Positions 1-5,627 of a stretch of 6,231 bases of DNA are shown one piece after another (the first letter of the stretch is position 1; the number at the start of each line of letters is the position of its first letter). This DNA comes from Lonsdalea britannica (GTDB lineage: Bacteria; Pseudomonadota; Gammaproteobacteria; Enterobacterales; Enterobacteriaceae). Position numbers and translations under genes: made by a program. The DNA is taken from assembly GCF_946477055.1 (NCBI RefSeq), contig NZ_CAMKXG010000209.1, positions 1-6,231 of the forward strand, written 5' to 3'. Below the pieces are notes generated by a model. It was not told where the DNA came from. It saw only the letters and a list, made by a program, of their open reading frames with translations, and did no database searches.

Positions 1-1
1 G

Positions 2-1138
2 GTCGGAATGGCCTATAGCGCAAAAGGGCTGGCTTCCCTGGTCTTTCCGGGTCTGGCGGGGATTATCGCCGACCGCTGGATCCGGGCTAATCGCCTTTAT
101 GGTCTGTGCCATTTACTGGGCGCGATCGCGCTTTACCTCGCGGCGCAGGCGACGGACCCCATGATGATGTTCTGGGTCATGCTGCTGAATGCCATCGCCT
201 ATATGCCCAGCATGTCGTTGTCCAACAGCATCGCGTATTTTGCGTTGGAACAGCACGGGCTGGACCGGGTGAAGGATTTCCCTTCTGCCCGCGTCTACGG
301 CACGGTTGGGTTCATTCTGGCGATGTGGACGGTGAGTTTTGGGCAGATTGAACTGAGCAATAGTCAGCTTTATCTGGCTTCCACCGCCTCGCTGCTGTTG
401 GCGTTGTACTCCCTGACGCTGCCGCGATGCTCGCTGTATCGTGAAGGCGGTAGCACCAGTCTGTTCAATGCGCTGGGGCTGGGGGCATTATCCCTGTTCA
501 AAACGCCGCGTATGGCGGTGTTCTTCATTTTTGCCATGCTATTAGGCGCCGCATTGCAGGTTTCCAATACCTTCAGCAACCCGTTTCTCCACGACTTCGC
601 GCGTAATCCGCTCTATCAGTCGAGTCTGGCGGCGACTTATCCGTCGGTGCTGTTATCGCTCTCGCAGATCTCGGAGGTGTTTTTCATTCTCACCATTCCG
701 TTTTTTCTGCGCCGCTACGGCATCAAACGCGTCATGCTCATTAGCATGTTCGCCTGGACGCTGCGCTTTCTGTTTTTCGCCTACGGCGACCCGCTTGGCA
801 TGGGGTTCCTGCTGTTGGTGCTCTCGATGATTATTTACGGCTGCGCGTTCGACTTTTTCAATATCTCCGGCACGATCTTTGTGGATACGGAAGTCGACTC
901 TCGTTTCAGAGCCAGCGCGCAGGGCATGTTTATGAGCATGGTCAATGGACTGGGCGCTTATATCGGGGCGCTGGTCAGCGGAGGGGTGGTGGATCTGTTC
1001 ACGACGGCTGGCGTCAAGGACTGGCAGGCGATTTGGCTAACGTTTGCGGGTTACACGCTGGTGCTGGGCTGCGTTTTTGCCGTGGCGTTCCGGTATCGCC
1101 ACCAAAGCGGCCAGACCGTTTCAGGGTCAGCGACCTGA
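2..1138 (+). CDS. xapB: Xanthosine/nucleoside permease, XapB/NupG family (5' end cut by window edge)
   Basis: Inner-membrane major-facilitator transporter of the nucleoside:H+ symporter family, which imports xanthosine or other nucleosides with protons. The reading frame is already open at the left edge (Val-Gly precede the first visible Met at base 8). Compared from memory with E. coli XapB (418 aa), about 39 N-terminal residues lie outside the window, so Met at base 8 is internal and not the start. Counting from that Met, the protein is almost entirely hydrophobic segments. It carries the family motifs SQISE (219-223) and YGCAFDFFNISG (277-288), whose Gln, Glu, Tyr and Asp belong to the nucleoside-binding cavity in NupG. 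The stretches GMxYSxKG, NPFLHDFARNP, EVDS and VKDWQ resemble XapB more than NupG. It ends in TGA and converges on the hydrolase gene, so it is probably not part of the regulator-transporter system. No xapA or xapR is visible. The family is near certain; xanthosine rather than another nucleoside is inferred. Confidence 0.88.
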   Translation, partial: VGMAYSAKGLASLVFPGLAGIIADRWIRANRLYGLCHLLGAIALYLAAQATDPMMMFWVMLLNAIAYMPSMSLSNSIAYFALEQHGLDRVKDFPSARVYGTVGFILAMWTVSFGQIELSNSQLYLASTASLLLALYSLTLPRCSLYREGGSTSLFNALGLGALSLFKTPRMAVFFIFAMLLGAALQVSNTFSNPFLHDFARNPLYQSSLAATYPSVLLSLSQISEVFFILTIPFFLRRYGIKRVMLISMFAWTLRFLFFAYGDPLGMGFLLLVLSMIIYGCAFDFFNISGTIFVDTEVDSRFRASAQGMFMSMVNGLGAYIGALVSGGVVDLFTTAGVKDWQAIWLTFAGYTLVLGCVFAVAFRYRHQSGQTVSGSAT

Positions 1139-1355
1139 TGTAACGGCTGATGGGTGACGAATCGGCGTGGATATCTCGTGTCGCGCCGGTTCATGGTTAG
1201 CCGGGCGGACCTGCCAGTGAGTCGGTGGGGCAGAGGGAATCCATCGGATTTCTTGGGCGTTGGCAAGAGACGCGGAGACCCTACCGTCTTAGCGACAGTC
1301 GCAGGGTAAAAATAAACCGGGCGTGTGATAGAAAATAGAGGAATGAGAATATAAA

Positions 1356-1384
1356 CAAGACCGCGCCATTCCCTGGCGGTCTTG
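1356..1384 (+). terminator. Hairpin, probable weak terminator after the permease gene
   Basis: A perfect 9-bp stem, CAAGACCGC (1356-1364) against GCGGTCTTG (1376-1384), encloses an 11-nt loop. It lies about 220 bp after the permease stop. On the + strand the stem is followed by CGAGG rather than a run of T, so intrinsic termination would be weak. On the - strand it is followed by TTTAT, which is slightly better. The stem is seen directly; the terminator role is inferred from position. Confidence 0.45.
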
Positions 1385-1496
1385 CGAGGAATGAATGAGG
1401 AACCGGTCTTTTGTCCTAACTAACAAGCTTAGGCAACAGGCGGTCACCTCTGGGCTGAGTGATAAAGCCCGGCGCTTTAATAGCGCTCTAAAAAAG

Positions 1497-1528
1497 AAAC
1501 GCGCCGGCCGTTATAGCCGGCGCGTTTT
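1497..1528. terminator. Strong bidirectional intrinsic terminator
   Basis: A 12-bp perfect stem, AAACGCGCCGGC (1497-1508) against GCCGGCGCGTTT (1516-1527), has a 7-nt loop CGTTATA. Reading the - strand, the GC-rich core is followed by TTTCTTTTTT, a good U-tract 50-odd bases after the hydrolase stop, so it should end the regulator/pip transcript. Reading the + strand, TTTT follows, so it can also stop read-through from the permease gene. Confidence 0.88.
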
Positions 1529-1579
1529 ACAATGGCGACTAAAATGTCGCCTTCCCTGGTATTGGTCTTTCTTCTTATG

Positions 1580-2476
1580 TTATCGAATCTTTCTCTGCAG
1601 AAAATCACCGACGGTTTTCATGCATTCTTCGCGCTCTTCGACATGCGGCATATGGCTTGAGTGTTCAAAAATAACCCACTCAACATCAGCGATACCGTCT
1701 GCAAAAGGTTGGATCGTTTCTGGTGAAGCCTCGTCGTAACGCCCTGAAATCAAAAGGGTAGGGACGTTGATGGCCTTGACGCGATCGATGATGCTCCAGT
1801 TTTTCATGCTGCCGATGACATGGAACTCTGTCGGTCCATTCATTGCGTGATAAACCGTGGGGTCTTCATCGATATAATCAAAGGTGCGTGTCACCTCAGC
1901 GGGCCACGGGTCCAGACGGCAGACGTGACGCTGATAGAACACCTGTGATGCTTCGCGATAGGCTTCGCTATCCACCGTCCCCGCCTCTTCGTGCTCAAGC
2001 AGGGTCGCTTGAACCGCTTCTGGCAATTCGGCGCGCAGCTTCGCGGCGGCCTGCAGCCATGACGGAATCGACGCCGGAGAGTTGGCGATAACGATAGCTT
2101 TCAAACCGGTCGGACATCTTACGGCGTGTTCTGAAATCAGAATGCCGCCCCAGGACTGACCGAGCAGTGCATAGTCGTCCTGAATGTTAAGATGTTTTAA
2201 CAGGTTATCCAGCTCATCAAGAAACAACGAGATCTGCCAGAAATCGGCTGGTTTTTCCCGTAGGTGCGTCGAACGGCCATTACCTAACTGATCGTAATGA
2301 ACCACAGGGCGACCTGTGTTGGCGATGTCTTTAAATGAATCAACGTAATCGTGGGTGCAGCCGGGACCGCCGTGGACAACGACCAACGGTGTCATACCAT
2401 TTTGTAAATCACCGGTGATTCGATACCAGGTTTGATACTGGAGAAAAGGGGCAAAGCCTTCGCTGACAGTGTTCAT
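1580..2476 (-). CDS. pip: Proline iminopeptidase-type alpha/beta hydrolase (peptidase family S33)
   Basis: Cytoplasmic serine hydrolase expected to remove N-terminal proline or other residues from small peptides, or to cleave related amides. The 298-residue length is typical of proline-specific peptidases and tricorn-factor-F1-like enzymes, and no signal peptide is present. Visible motifs are HGGPG (35-39, oxyanion-hole loop), DQLGNGRS (62-69, family DQxGxGRS), GQSWGG (106-111, nucleophile Ser108), SGRYDEA (acid Asp248) and SSHMPH (catalytic His275). The triad is therefore complete. A cap region of about 140-215 matches the helical lid of the family. The ATG is preceded only by a weak AAGAG about 12 nt upstream, so translation may be modest. 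The gene follows the luxR-type gene by 86 bp in the same direction and ends before a strong terminator. In Xanthomonas and Pseudomonas a pip gene beside an OryR/PipR-type regulator is a target of that regulator. The substrate is unknown; an amidase on a plant metabolite is possible. Confidence 0.9.
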   Translation of the reverse strand: MNTVSEGFAPFLQYQTWYRITGDLQNGMTPLVVVHGGPGCTHDYVDSFKDIANTGRPVVHYDQLGNGRSTHLREKPADFWQISLFLDELDNLLKHLNIQDDYALLGQSWGGILISEHAVRCPTGLKAIVIANSPASIPSWLQAAAKLRAELPEAVQATLLEHEEAGTVDSEAYREASQVFYQRHVCRLDPWPAEVTRTFDYIDEDPTVYHAMNGPTEFHVIGSMKNWSIIDRVKAINVPTLLISGRYDEASPETIQPFADGIADVEWVIFEHSSHMPHVEEREECMKTVGDFLQRKIR

Positions 2477-2487
2477 AAATAACGGTC

Positions 2488-2519
2488 ACTCTTATGTCTG
2501 TTAAGTCTGGCTTAAGAGT
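2488..2519 (-). promoter_or_regulatory. Inverted repeat with inner near-direct repeats upstream of pip
   Basis: The gap between luxR and pip holds 7-bp perfect arms ACTCTTA (2488-2494) and TAAGAGT (2513-2519) around 18 bases. Inside, TTATGTCTG and TTAAGTCTG lie back to back (2492-2500 and 2501-2509). The element begins about 12 bp upstream of the pip start codon, so it lies in the 5' leader or across the promoter. It could be an operator for the adjacent LuxR protein or an RNA hairpin near the ribosome-binding site. The structure is seen directly; the function is inferred. Confidence 0.35.
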
Positions 2520-2535
2520 AAGGCGCGTCAGCGAA

Positions 2536-2549
2536 AGCGGAAAGCTAGT
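2536..2549 (-). promoter_or_regulatory. Possible degenerate copy of the upstream operator motif
   Basis: Read on the - strand this is ACTAGCTTTCCGCT, 60 bp upstream of the pip ATG. It resembles the tandem element ACTAGCATTTTTGCT at 3443-3457, differing by one missing base and two T-to-C changes. If the tandem elements bind the LuxR regulator, this would be a natural weaker site for controlling pip separately. The similarity is short and could be chance. Confidence 0.22.
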
Positions 2550-2562
2550 AAAATAGATAGTT

Positions 2563-3318
2563 TTAGCTATCGAGGAGGTGGTAGTACATGGCGCGAACGA
2601 CGGCCTGTACTCGATTATTCGCTCCCAGTTTCTTGGTGGCATTGTTCAAATGCAGCGTGACGGTCGCGACGGAGCGGTTCAGTTTACGGGCGATCTCTTT
2701 CGCCGTCAGACCTTCCGCAGACCATGTCAGACACTCGCGCTCGCGCTTGGTCAGATGAACATATTGGCAGGTCATGAGATCTTCGCTGAACAGGGGAAAC
2801 GCCGATTCCTGGAAACGATGAGCAATAAACGTCAGATCTGATAATGTACTGCTGATATCCTGTTCTTCATGCGTGTTGTTAAGAATCGCCGTTACGGTGG
2901 CGAAGCCTCCGCGAGGCAGGTGCAGAGGGACGGTCGCGCCGCAAGGCATCCCGTTTTCACGCATGTAATGTGTGACGCACTGATGCTCTTCGCCGATACG
3001 TGAGCGAAGCGGCGTCCGTTCAGGACGTTGATATGACCATACAAATGGCGCGCAGGTTTCCAGAGCGTGATGTTGAACAACATCCATTTGAAAGAAACCA
3101 TTTTCGAACCACTGCAATGGCATGTCTTCTGGCACGTTATTAACACGCAACAGAGAAGGATTGATCAGTTTCCCATCCATTGTCCGGGGGACCGGCGCGT
3201 AGTCATAAATCACGCGGTCGAATCCCAAGTGTAACGTTTGCGCGAACATGTGATCAAAAGCGTCGTCCAGTGAAGTGGCTGAACGTGTCAACGAGGTAAG
3301 CTGAGTAGTCTTATCCAT
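2563..3318 (-). CDS. LuxR-family solo regulator of the plant-responsive OryR/XccR/PipR type
   Basis: Cytoplasmic ligand-responsive transcription factor of 251 residues, with an autoinducer-binding domain at about 15-170 and a LuxR-type helix-turn-helix at about 186-248 (LTKREREC at 189, GLTAKEIARKLNRS, then HLNNATKKLGANNRVQAV). Aligned by eye to TraR without gaps from Trp57 to Trp85, the pocket residues read Met66 (Trp57), Trp70 (Tyr61), Asp79 (Asp70), Val80 (Pro71), Trp94 (Trp85) and Gly127 (Gly113). The Met/Trp pair is the known mark of LuxR solos of plant-associated bacteria, which answer plant compounds instead of acyl-homoserine lactones. The Pro-to-Val change is an added deviation. No luxI is in the window. 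The ATG at 3318 is chosen because GGAGGG lies 5 nt before it; a longer frame would start with TTG at 3333 and bury that site in its codons. It is followed by pip on the same strand and divergent from a DppBCD-like importer, its likely targets. Confidence 0.93.
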   Translation of the reverse strand: MDKTTQLTSLTRSATSLDDAFDHMFAQTLHLGFDRVIYDYAPVPRTMDGKLINPSLLRVNNVPEDMPLQWFENGFFQMDVVQHHALETCAPFVWSYQRPERTPLRSRIGEEHQCVTHYMRENGMPCGATVPLHLPRGGFATVTAILNNTHEEQDISSTLSDLTFIAHRFQESAFPLFSEDLMTCQYVHLTKRERECLTWSAEGLTAKEIARKLNRSVATVTLHLNNATKKLGANNRVQAVVRAMYYHLLDS

Positions 3319-3323
3319 GATTA

Positions 3324-3329
3324 CCCTCC
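3324..3329 (-). promoter_or_regulatory. Ribosome-binding site that fixes the luxR start
   Basis: GGAGGG on the - strand sits 5 nt before ATG at 3318. It lies inside the coding frame of the alternative upstream TTG start (3333), which has no comparable site of its own, so the ATG is favoured. Confidence 0.8.
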
Positions 3330-3412
3330 GCAAAATGTAGCCCGTTAAAAAGAGGACGATGGTCGGTACAGATGCCAGAGCGCATGTTCGGCCTCAACCC
3401 GGTCAATAACCA

Positions 3413-3441
3413 AGCGTAACCTAGCATTTTTGCTAAGGCAA
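3413..3441 (-). promoter_or_regulatory. Candidate luxR promoter overlapping the tandem palindromes
   Basis: On the - strand TTGCCT (3441-3436) and TACGCT (3418-3413) are separated by 17 bp. The -35 matches consensus at four positions and the -10 at only three, so this is a weak promoter at best. If real, the first palindrome would fill the spacer and the second would lie just upstream of the -35, giving a leader of roughly 85-90 nt. TTGACC at 3406-3401 is a better -35 but has no usable -10 at normal spacing. Confidence 0.25.
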
Positions 3442-3459
3442 AACTAGCATTTTTGCTAA
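3421..3459. repeat. Tandem pair of identical 16-bp palindromic elements (candidate operator)
   Basis: CTAGCATTTTTGCTAA occurs exactly twice, at 3421-3436 and 3444-3459, with starts 23 bp apart. Each copy contains the dyad TAGCA-TTTT-TGCTA. The sequence between them also makes TTTTGC-TAAG-GCAAAA (3428-3443). The pair lies 103-141 bp upstream of the luxR start and about 390-425 bp upstream of the first transporter gene. Two identical dyads about two helical turns apart look like cooperative sites for a dimeric regulator. Which protein binds is not shown; the adjacent LuxR protein is the first candidate. Confidence 0.6.
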
Positions 3460-3646
3460 CTATTCACGACCGGTATGATTGAGTAGATTCCCGCCTTTCA
3501 GGGCTTTTTATGACTTATTGTGTTTTTCTTTCATTAGTAGACCTTATGTTGAGTGAAATATAAAGACAGAAAAGGCATACTATTGAAGTGAATGGCCATT
3601 TTTGAATAGGAATACACGTCTGTTCGAAAAATGATGCCTTTTACCG

Positions 3647-3665
3647 ACCAGACCTTCATTCTGGT
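3647..3665. promoter_or_regulatory. 19-bp dyad upstream of the transporter operon
   Basis: ACCAGACCTTCATTCTGGT has perfect 6-bp arms around 7 bases and ends 181 bp before the first transporter gene. The overall size is near that of a LuxR-type box (18-20 bp), although the arms read CCAG/CTGG rather than the classical CTG/CAG. CCAGAC also occurs once in the pip leader (- strand). Operator function is inferred. Confidence 0.35.
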
Positions 3666-3667
3666 GA

Positions 3668-3689
3668 GTCGTTATTTAATAAAAACGAC
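3668..3689. promoter_or_regulatory. Second dyad directly after the 19-bp dyad
   Basis: GTCGTT (3668-3673) and AACGAC (3684-3689) are perfect 6-bp arms around an A+T-only centre, with two further T-A pairs possible after one mismatch. It begins two bases after the preceding dyad. It could be an operator half or a short hairpin. No T-tract follows the stem, so a terminator is unlikely. Confidence 0.28.
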
Positions 3690-3790
3690 CTGGTATGCTC
3701 CCTAGCAAATCGCGTTTATTGCGGCCGGTTTTTCATTATTCCGGTCACGCAGCGCAATGCTTAATTTCTGGCTCAACCCGTTTGTGCCAA

Positions 3791-3806
3791 ACCGTTCATA
3801 AACGGT
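3791..3806. promoter_or_regulatory. 16-bp palindrome close to the transporter start
   Basis: ACCGTT-CATA-AACGGT has perfect 6-bp arms around 4 bases and ends 40 bp before the ATG at 3847. The position fits an operator overlapping a promoter or a small hairpin in the leader. Nothing identifies the binding protein. Confidence 0.35.
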
Positions 3807-3846
3807 GTCATTAATAGATACGCCAGCATAAACACAGGGAATTAGT

Positions 3847-4785
3847 ATGCATCGTTATCGGTTTATATTATTTCGGCCACTCCAACTGTTGCCGGTGCTT
3901 TTTGGCATCAGCATCATCACTTTTGCCATGGTGCGAGCGATCCCCGGCGACCCGGCCCGAATTCTTCTCGGCGTGCGGGCTACCCCAGGCGCGCTGGCGC
4001 GAGTGCGTGAACAGTACGGTCTCGACCAGCCGGTGTGGCTACAGTATTTCTATTTTCTTCGTAATCTATTTCACGGCGAGCTGGGGAAATCCATCGTTTA
4101 TAAAGTGGATACCCTGAAAGTGATCGGTTCGCGTGTTGAACCGACTATTTGGCTGATTGCAGGCAGCGTGGTTTTAGCGCTCTTGCTGACCATTCCGTTA
4201 GCGTCCTGGGCGGCGCGGCGGCGCGGTAAACTGGCCGATCAGGTGATTCGACTGTTCTCCACCGCCGGTCTGGGGTTCCCCGCTTTTTGGCTCGGCATCA
4301 TGATGATCTTGTTATTCAGCATCGAACTGGGGTGGTTCCCGGTGTCCGGCTATGGCCGCGATTGGCTGGATCGCCTGCATCATATGGTGTTGCCGTGTCT
4401 GACGGTGGCGCTGGCGCTGTCTGCGGTGCTGACCCGCAATTTGCGCGCCAGCCTGCTGATGGAAATGAAAAGCGACTACGTCACGGCCGCGCGCGCGCGG
4501 GGACAACCCGAGTCGCGCATTTTCTGGCGGCATATTTTGCCGAACTCGCTGGTGCCGACCATTAATCTGCTGGCGGTCAATATCGGCTGGCTGATTGGCA
4601 GCACCGTGGTCATTGAAAGTGTTTTTGCTATCCCCGGGATGGGGCAGTTGTTAATCAAGGCGATTTTCAGCCGAGATTATATGGTGGTGCAGGGCGTCGT
4701 GCTGGTTTTTGCGCTGGGAACCGTGACGGTTAACCTGGTCGCCGACCTGCTCACAGTGGCGCTGGACCCGAGGATCAAGCTATGA
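3847..4785 (+). CDS. ABC importer permease, DppB family (peptide/opine/nickel type)
   Basis: First inner-membrane channel subunit of a binding-protein-dependent importer; it should pair with the next gene product. At 312 residues it is of normal DppB length. Hydrophobic segments lie at about 10-30, 102-122, 137-158, 178-197, 237-258 and 279-301, giving six helices with the long periplasmic loop after helix 1 that marks this family. RAIPGDPAR after helix 1 and AIPGMGQLL (261-269) are family landmarks. The EAA loop that docks the ATPase is DYVTAARARGQPESRIFWRH (210-229). The ATG follows AGGGA at a 6-nt spacing. It is the first gene of the operon and overlaps the next by ATGA. The substrate cannot be read from the permease; dipeptides, opines, nickel or plant amides are all possible. 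The divergent plant-responsive regulator favours a plant-derived compound. Confidence 0.93.
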   Translation: MHRYRFILFRPLQLLPVLFGISIITFAMVRAIPGDPARILLGVRATPGALARVREQYGLDQPVWLQYFYFLRNLFHGELGKSIVYKVDTLKVIGSRVEPTIWLIAGSVVLALLLTIPLASWAARRRGKLADQVIRLFSTAGLGFPAFWLGIMMILLFSIELGWFPVSGYGRDWLDRLHHMVLPCLTVALALSAVLTRNLRASLLMEMKSDYVTAARARGQPESRIFWRHILPNSLVPTINLLAVNIGWLIGSTVVIESVFAIPGMGQLLIKAIFSRDYMVVQGVVLVFALGTVTVNLVADLLTVALDPRIKL

Positions 4786-5627
4786 GTCAGACACCTGTTA
4801 TGCGGCGGCTGCCGTGGCTGGCCTTTCCTCGCCGCCTCGCGTTGAGCGGCGGTCTGACGATTGTCGGACTATGGACGCTGTTGGCCGTGTTCGCGCCGTG
4901 GATCGCCCCGTTCGATCCGATTGCGCAAGACCCCACCGCCAGCTTGATGCCGCCGGGCTTCAGCCATCTGTTCGGCACCGACAACTTCGGCCGCGATATT
5001 TTCTCCCGCGTCATCTGGGGGGCGCGCGTCGACCTGCAGATCTGCCTGCTGGGCGTCATCTTTCCCTTCATGATCGGCACCTCGATTGGCGCGCTGTCCG
5101 GCTACGTCGGCGGCGTCGTGGATACGCTGCTGATGCGCTGTATCGACATCATTCTGGCGTTTCCGTTTTTGGTGCTGATGTTGTCGATAATCGCGGTCCT
5201 CGGGCCGGGATTAGCCAGTTTCTATATTGCGATGGCGATGGTGGGCTGGGTCACTTACGCCCGTCTGGTGCGAGCACAGGTACTGTCGTTGAAGCACCGG
5301 GATTTCATGCTGGCGGTACGCAGCCTGGGATTCAGCCATCCTCGTATTCTCTTTGTCCATCTGCTGCCCAACGCGCTGACCGGATCCGTGGTGTTCGCCA
5401 TGTCCGACTGTGTGCTGGTGCTGCTTAACGGCGCCGCCATCAGTTATTTGGGATTAGGCGTACAGCCGCCAACGGCGGAGTGGGGCGTGATGGTAGCCGA
5501 AGGGCAAAGTTTTATTACCACCGCCTGGTGGATCACCACGTTCCCCGGATTGGCGATTGTGCTGCTGGCGATGGGCTTTAGCCTGCTGGCGGACGGACTG
5601 GGCGACCTATTGGGAGAACGGCCATGA
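4782..5627 (+). CDS. ABC importer permease, DppC family
   Basis: Second channel subunit of the same importer, 281 residues. The N-terminal region holds one helix (about 21-43) followed by FAPWIAPFDP and the family signature FGTDNFGRDIFSRV (64-77). Further helices lie at about 86-108, 122-141, 146-160, 203-224 and 252-272. The EAA loop is DFMLAVRSLGFSHPRILFVH (174-193), and SYLGLGVQPPTAEWG (221-235) is the usual conserved stretch before the last helix. The ATG at 4782 overlaps the preceding stop as ATGA and has GAGG upstream at about 8 nt, so translation is coupled. The end overlaps the ATPase start in the same way. This tight packing implies subunits made in fixed ratio. Confidence 0.93.
   Translation: MSQTPVMRRLPWLAFPRRLALSGGLTIVGLWTLLAVFAPWIAPFDPIAQDPTASLMPPGFSHLFGTDNFGRDIFSRVIWGARVDLQICLLGVIFPFMIGTSIGALSGYVGGVVDTLLMRCIDIILAFPFLVLMLSIIAVLGPGLASFYIAMAMVGWVTYARLVRAQVLSLKHRDFMLAVRSLGFSHPRILFVHLLPNALTGSVVFAMSDCVLVLLNGAAISYLGLGVQPPTAEWGVMVAEGQSFITTAWWITTFPGLAIVLLAMGFSLLADGLGDLLGERP

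Larger units (their letters stand above)
1139..1579. other. Convergent intergenic region without a credible gene
   Basis: This gap separates the stop codons of the permease and the hydrolase. The open frames in it are short, begin without ribosome-binding sites and resemble nothing I know. The right half holds two hairpins, listed separately. In the left half I see only a weak imperfect dyad: ACCCT at 1278-1282 against AGGGT at 1303-1307, with GCGAC-A-GTCGC between. It has no T-tract, so I do not call it a terminator. Confidence 0.7.
3319..3846. promoter_or_regulatory. Divergent control region between luxR and the ABC transporter operon
   Basis: These 528 bases carry no believable gene and are visibly richer in A+T than the transporter genes. 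They contain, in order, the luxR ribosome-binding site, a tandem palindrome pair at 3421-3459, a 10-bp palindrome AATGGCCATT at 3590-3599 and three further dyads between 3647 and 3806, listed separately. I found no convincing sigma-70 promoter in front of the transporter operon. That would suit an activator-dependent promoter but does not prove one. The length is generous for a divergent promoter, so a long leader or a small RNA cannot be excluded. Confidence 0.75.

Noticed and set aside
1051..1266. A 71-codon frame on the - strand overlapping the permease 3' end
   Set aside because: Arg/Pro-rich translation typical of a shadow frame, antisense to conserved permease sequence for about a third of its length.
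1278..1307. Possible hairpin ACCCT/AGGGT enclosing GCGAC-A-GTCGC after the permease gene
   Set aside because: The outer stem is short, the inner dyad has a one-base centre that cannot form a hairpin loop, and an A-run rather than a T-run follows on the + strand.
1395..1739. A 114-codon frame on the + strand across the terminator and the end of pip
   Set aside because: It runs through a strong bidirectional terminator and overlaps the conserved 3' end of the hydrolase gene in antisense; no ribosome-binding site and no recognisable domain.
2588..2758. A 56-codon frame on the + strand antisense to luxR, preceded by a perfect-looking AGGAGGTG at good spacing
   Set aside because: The Shine-Dalgarno-like sequence is simply the antisense of the codons for the C-terminal His-Leu-Leu of the LuxR protein. 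The peptide is Arg/Ser/Thr rich, has no recognisable feature, and the region is fully explained by the conserved helix-turn-helix on the other strand.
3570..3642. AAAAGGCAT and ATGCCTTTT, a perfect 9-bp inverted repeat with 55 bases between
   Set aside because: In about 500 bases of A+T-rich sequence one such widely spaced 9-bp pair is expected roughly by chance, and nothing else marks it.
3762..3789. TGGCAC on the - strand followed by TTGAG, resembling a sigma-54 promoter
   Set aside because: The GG and GC elements are not at the required 10-base spacing, so it does not fit sigma-54 consensus geometry.
2477..3846. Lower G+C in the regulator and control region than in the transporter genes, as a sign of horizontal transfer
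   Set aside because: Non-coding regions and regulator genes are commonly richer in A+T; hand-counted 60-base samples (about 55% in luxR, 58% in pip, 73% in the DppC-type gene) are too few to argue for transfer, and no mobile-element remnants or boundaries are visible.
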